A stretch of 6,596 bases of DNA from CAYHZL01 sp964361075 (GTDB lineage: Bacteria; Bacteroidota; Ignavibacteria; UBA10030; UBA8401). Both the position numbers and the translations under genes were made by a program. The stretch covers positions 1-6,596 of the forward strand of contig CAYHZL010000190.1 in NCBI GenBank assembly GCA_964361075.1, read 5' to 3'. Below are positions 5,431 through 6,596 of the stretch, one piece after another; position 1 is the stretch's first letter; every line of letters starts with the position of its first letter. The notes beneath the pieces are model-generated. The model did no database searches and was not told where the DNA came from. It saw only the letters and a program-made list of their open reading frames with translations.

Positions 5431-6591
5431 ATGAAAATTCTCAAACTCATTTTTAAAAATGCGTTGCGCCACAAACTCCGTGCGCTGTTGACGATTCTCG
5501 GAATCGCCATTGCAGTGATGGCGTTTGGCGTGCTGCGCACTGTGGTAACCGCGTGGAATGCCGGCGTTGATGCCGCCGCAGTAGACCGTTTGATTACCAG
5601 ACAAGCAATCTCGTTCATCTTTCCGTTACCGTATGCCTATCGCGACAAAATTCAAAATATTGAAGGCGTTGAAAAAGTAACATGGGCAAATTGGTTTGGC
5701 GGTGTGTACATCGACAAGAATCAATTCTTTGCACGATTCGCCGTTGATCCCGAAACGTACTTCGATGTCTATCCGGAGTTTTTACTTTCGAAAGAAGAAT
5801 TAGCAACATTCAAGAAAGAACAAAACTCATGCATCATCGGTGCTGATATTGCTACGCGATATAAAATAAAAATTGGTGATGTGATGCCGTTGGAAGGTGA
5901 TATTTATCCGGGGCAATGGCAGTTTGTAGTTCGCGGAATTTACACACCGCGCGATAAATCAACCGATGCAACCGCAATGGTCTTTCACTGGAAATATTTG
6001 GATGAACGCATGCGCGTGGAAATGCCCGGGCGCGAAGGTGAAGTTGGCTGGTACATCATAAAAATAAAAGACCCGAATCAGTCAGCAATTATTTCAGACA
6101 AAGTTGATGCGCTCTTTAAAAATTCCCGCGCTGAAACTAAAACAGAAACCGAGCGTGCATTTACACAAGGTTTTATTGCTGCGTCCAGTGCAATTCTTAC
6201 GGCGATGAATGTGATGTCGTTTGTTATCATCGGCATCATCATGCTCGTGCTTGGCAATACGATGATTATGTCGGCACGTGAACGCACGCGCGAGTATGCT
6301 GTGTTGAAAACGCTCGGCTTCTCCGGCGGACATTTGATTGCATTCATCGGCGGCGAATCAATGTTGATTGCGTTTCTCGGAGGTGCGTTTGGTTTACTGC
6401 TCACTTTTCCGTTGGTACAAGGATTTGCTATGGCATTGCCGAAAGGATTTTTCCCGGTCTTCAACATTGAAAACAGCACGATTATTATTGCAGCGTCTTC
6501 CGCTTTGTTTGTTGGCGTTGCAGCATCAATCTTTCCGATCGTGAAAGCATTGCGCACAACAATTGTTGACGGATTGAGACACATCGGGTGA
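5431..6591 (+). CDS. FtsX/MacB-type ABC transporter permease
   Basis: This 386-residue inner-membrane permease would pair with the ATPase encoded just upstream. Topology follows the MacB/LolC fold: a basic N-terminus (RHKLR), transmembrane helix 1 at about 18-39 (LLTILGIAIAVMAFGVL), a large periplasmic domain (about 40-250, MacB_PCD-like), then three helices at about 256-279, 303-328 and 350-371. After helix 2 comes the conserved cytoplasmic coupling segment SARERTREYAVLKTLGFS (281-298), which contacts the ATPase. There is one FtsX domain, and no ATPase domain as in MacB, so the pump must assemble as a permease dimer, either a homodimer or a heterodimer with the next gene. The start at 5431 is set by GGAG six bases upstream. 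The stop TGA overlaps a following ATG. With the upstream adaptor this forms a tripartite exporter set; the substrate is not evident. Confidence 0.94.
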   Translation: MKILKLIFKNALRHKLRALLTILGIAIAVMAFGVLRTVVTAWNAGVDAAAVDRLITRQAISFIFPLPYAYRDKIQNIEGVEKVTWANWFGGVYIDKNQFFARFAVDPETYFDVYPEFLLSKEELATFKKEQNSCIIGADIATRYKIKIGDVMPLEGDIYPGQWQFVVRGIYTPRDKSTDATAMVFHWKYLDERMRVEMPGREGEVGWYIIKIKDPNQSAIISDKVDALFKNSRAETKTETERAFTQGFIAASSAILTAMNVMSFVIIGIIMLVLGNTMIMSARERTREYAVLKTLGFSGGHLIAFIGGESMLIAFLGGAFGLLLTFPLVQGFAMALPKGFFPVFNIENSTIIIAASSALFVGVAASIFPIVKALRTTIVDGLRHIG

Positions 6592-6596
6592 TGAAT
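6591..6596 (+). CDS. Possible start of the next gene (partial, two codons)
   Basis: ATG at 6591-6593 shares its A with the permease TGA stop (TGATG), the usual arrangement for translational coupling, and GGGTG lies directly upstream. Only ATG AAT is inside the window, so the product cannot be read. From the gene order of related clusters (adaptor, ATPase, two FtsX permeases in series), a second permease is the most likely guess. Confidence 0.35.

Noticed and set aside
5426..5434. Upstream ATG (ATG GCA TGA) between ATPase and permease
   Set aside because: It encodes only Met-Ala before a stop, and the GGAG spacing favours the ATG at 5431.
6078..6584. Long open frame on the minus strand (168 codons) opposite the permease gene
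   Set aside because: It lies wholly antisense to a well-supported FtsX permease, has no recognisable domain, and looks like a codon-bias shadow.

Overview
The window reads as a piece of a moderately AT-rich bacterial chromosome, most likely Gram-negative. An envelope-spanning adaptor with an MacB/FtsX-type ABC exporter implies an outer membrane. Several genes have weak or no Shine-Dalgarno sequence, and the intergenic DNA carries short GTCATTCCCGC..., GTCATTGCGAG... and CCCCCTTGAAAAGGGGG palindromes. That combination is what I associate with the Bacteroidota/Ignavibacteria/Chlorobi (FCB) side of the tree. No rRNA or lineage marker is present, so the taxonomic guess is weak.

Layout: (1) bases 1-59, a near-perfect palindromic hairpin repeat. 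(2) 106-1020, minus strand: a soluble histidine-kinase-type protein with two H-S-x-L-N-I motifs and a C-terminal HATPase domain. (3) 1021-1269, a divergent intergenic region. (4) 1270-2190 and 2211-2822, plus strand: an AraC-family regulator with a GyrI-like effector domain, followed 20 nt later by a stand-alone GyrI-like small-molecule-binding protein. (5) 3011-4210: an HlyD/MacA-type membrane fusion (adaptor) protein. (6) 4211-4749: a 539-nt gene-free gap holding three different palindromic elements in a row and spaced copies of TAAGTAGT. (7) 4750-5421 and 5431-6591: an ABC exporter ATPase and an FtsX/MacB-type permease. (8) A probable next gene starts at 6591 in a TGATG overlap and leaves the window.

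Working model (inference): the AraC/GyrI regulator senses a small, probably cationic or lipophilic compound. The second GyrI-like protein binds or breaks down the same kind of compound. The adaptor, ATPase and permease(s) form a tripartite MacAB/LolCDE-like pump that exports it or another envelope substrate. The families are clear from the protein sequences; the functional link between the GyrI pair and the exporter rests only on adjacency. The most unusual DNA is the palindrome cluster between adaptor and ATPase. Two of its elements share a related 24-base left boundary and are flanked by identical 8-base direct repeats, which suggests non-autonomous (MITE-like) insertions or a repeated boundary module.
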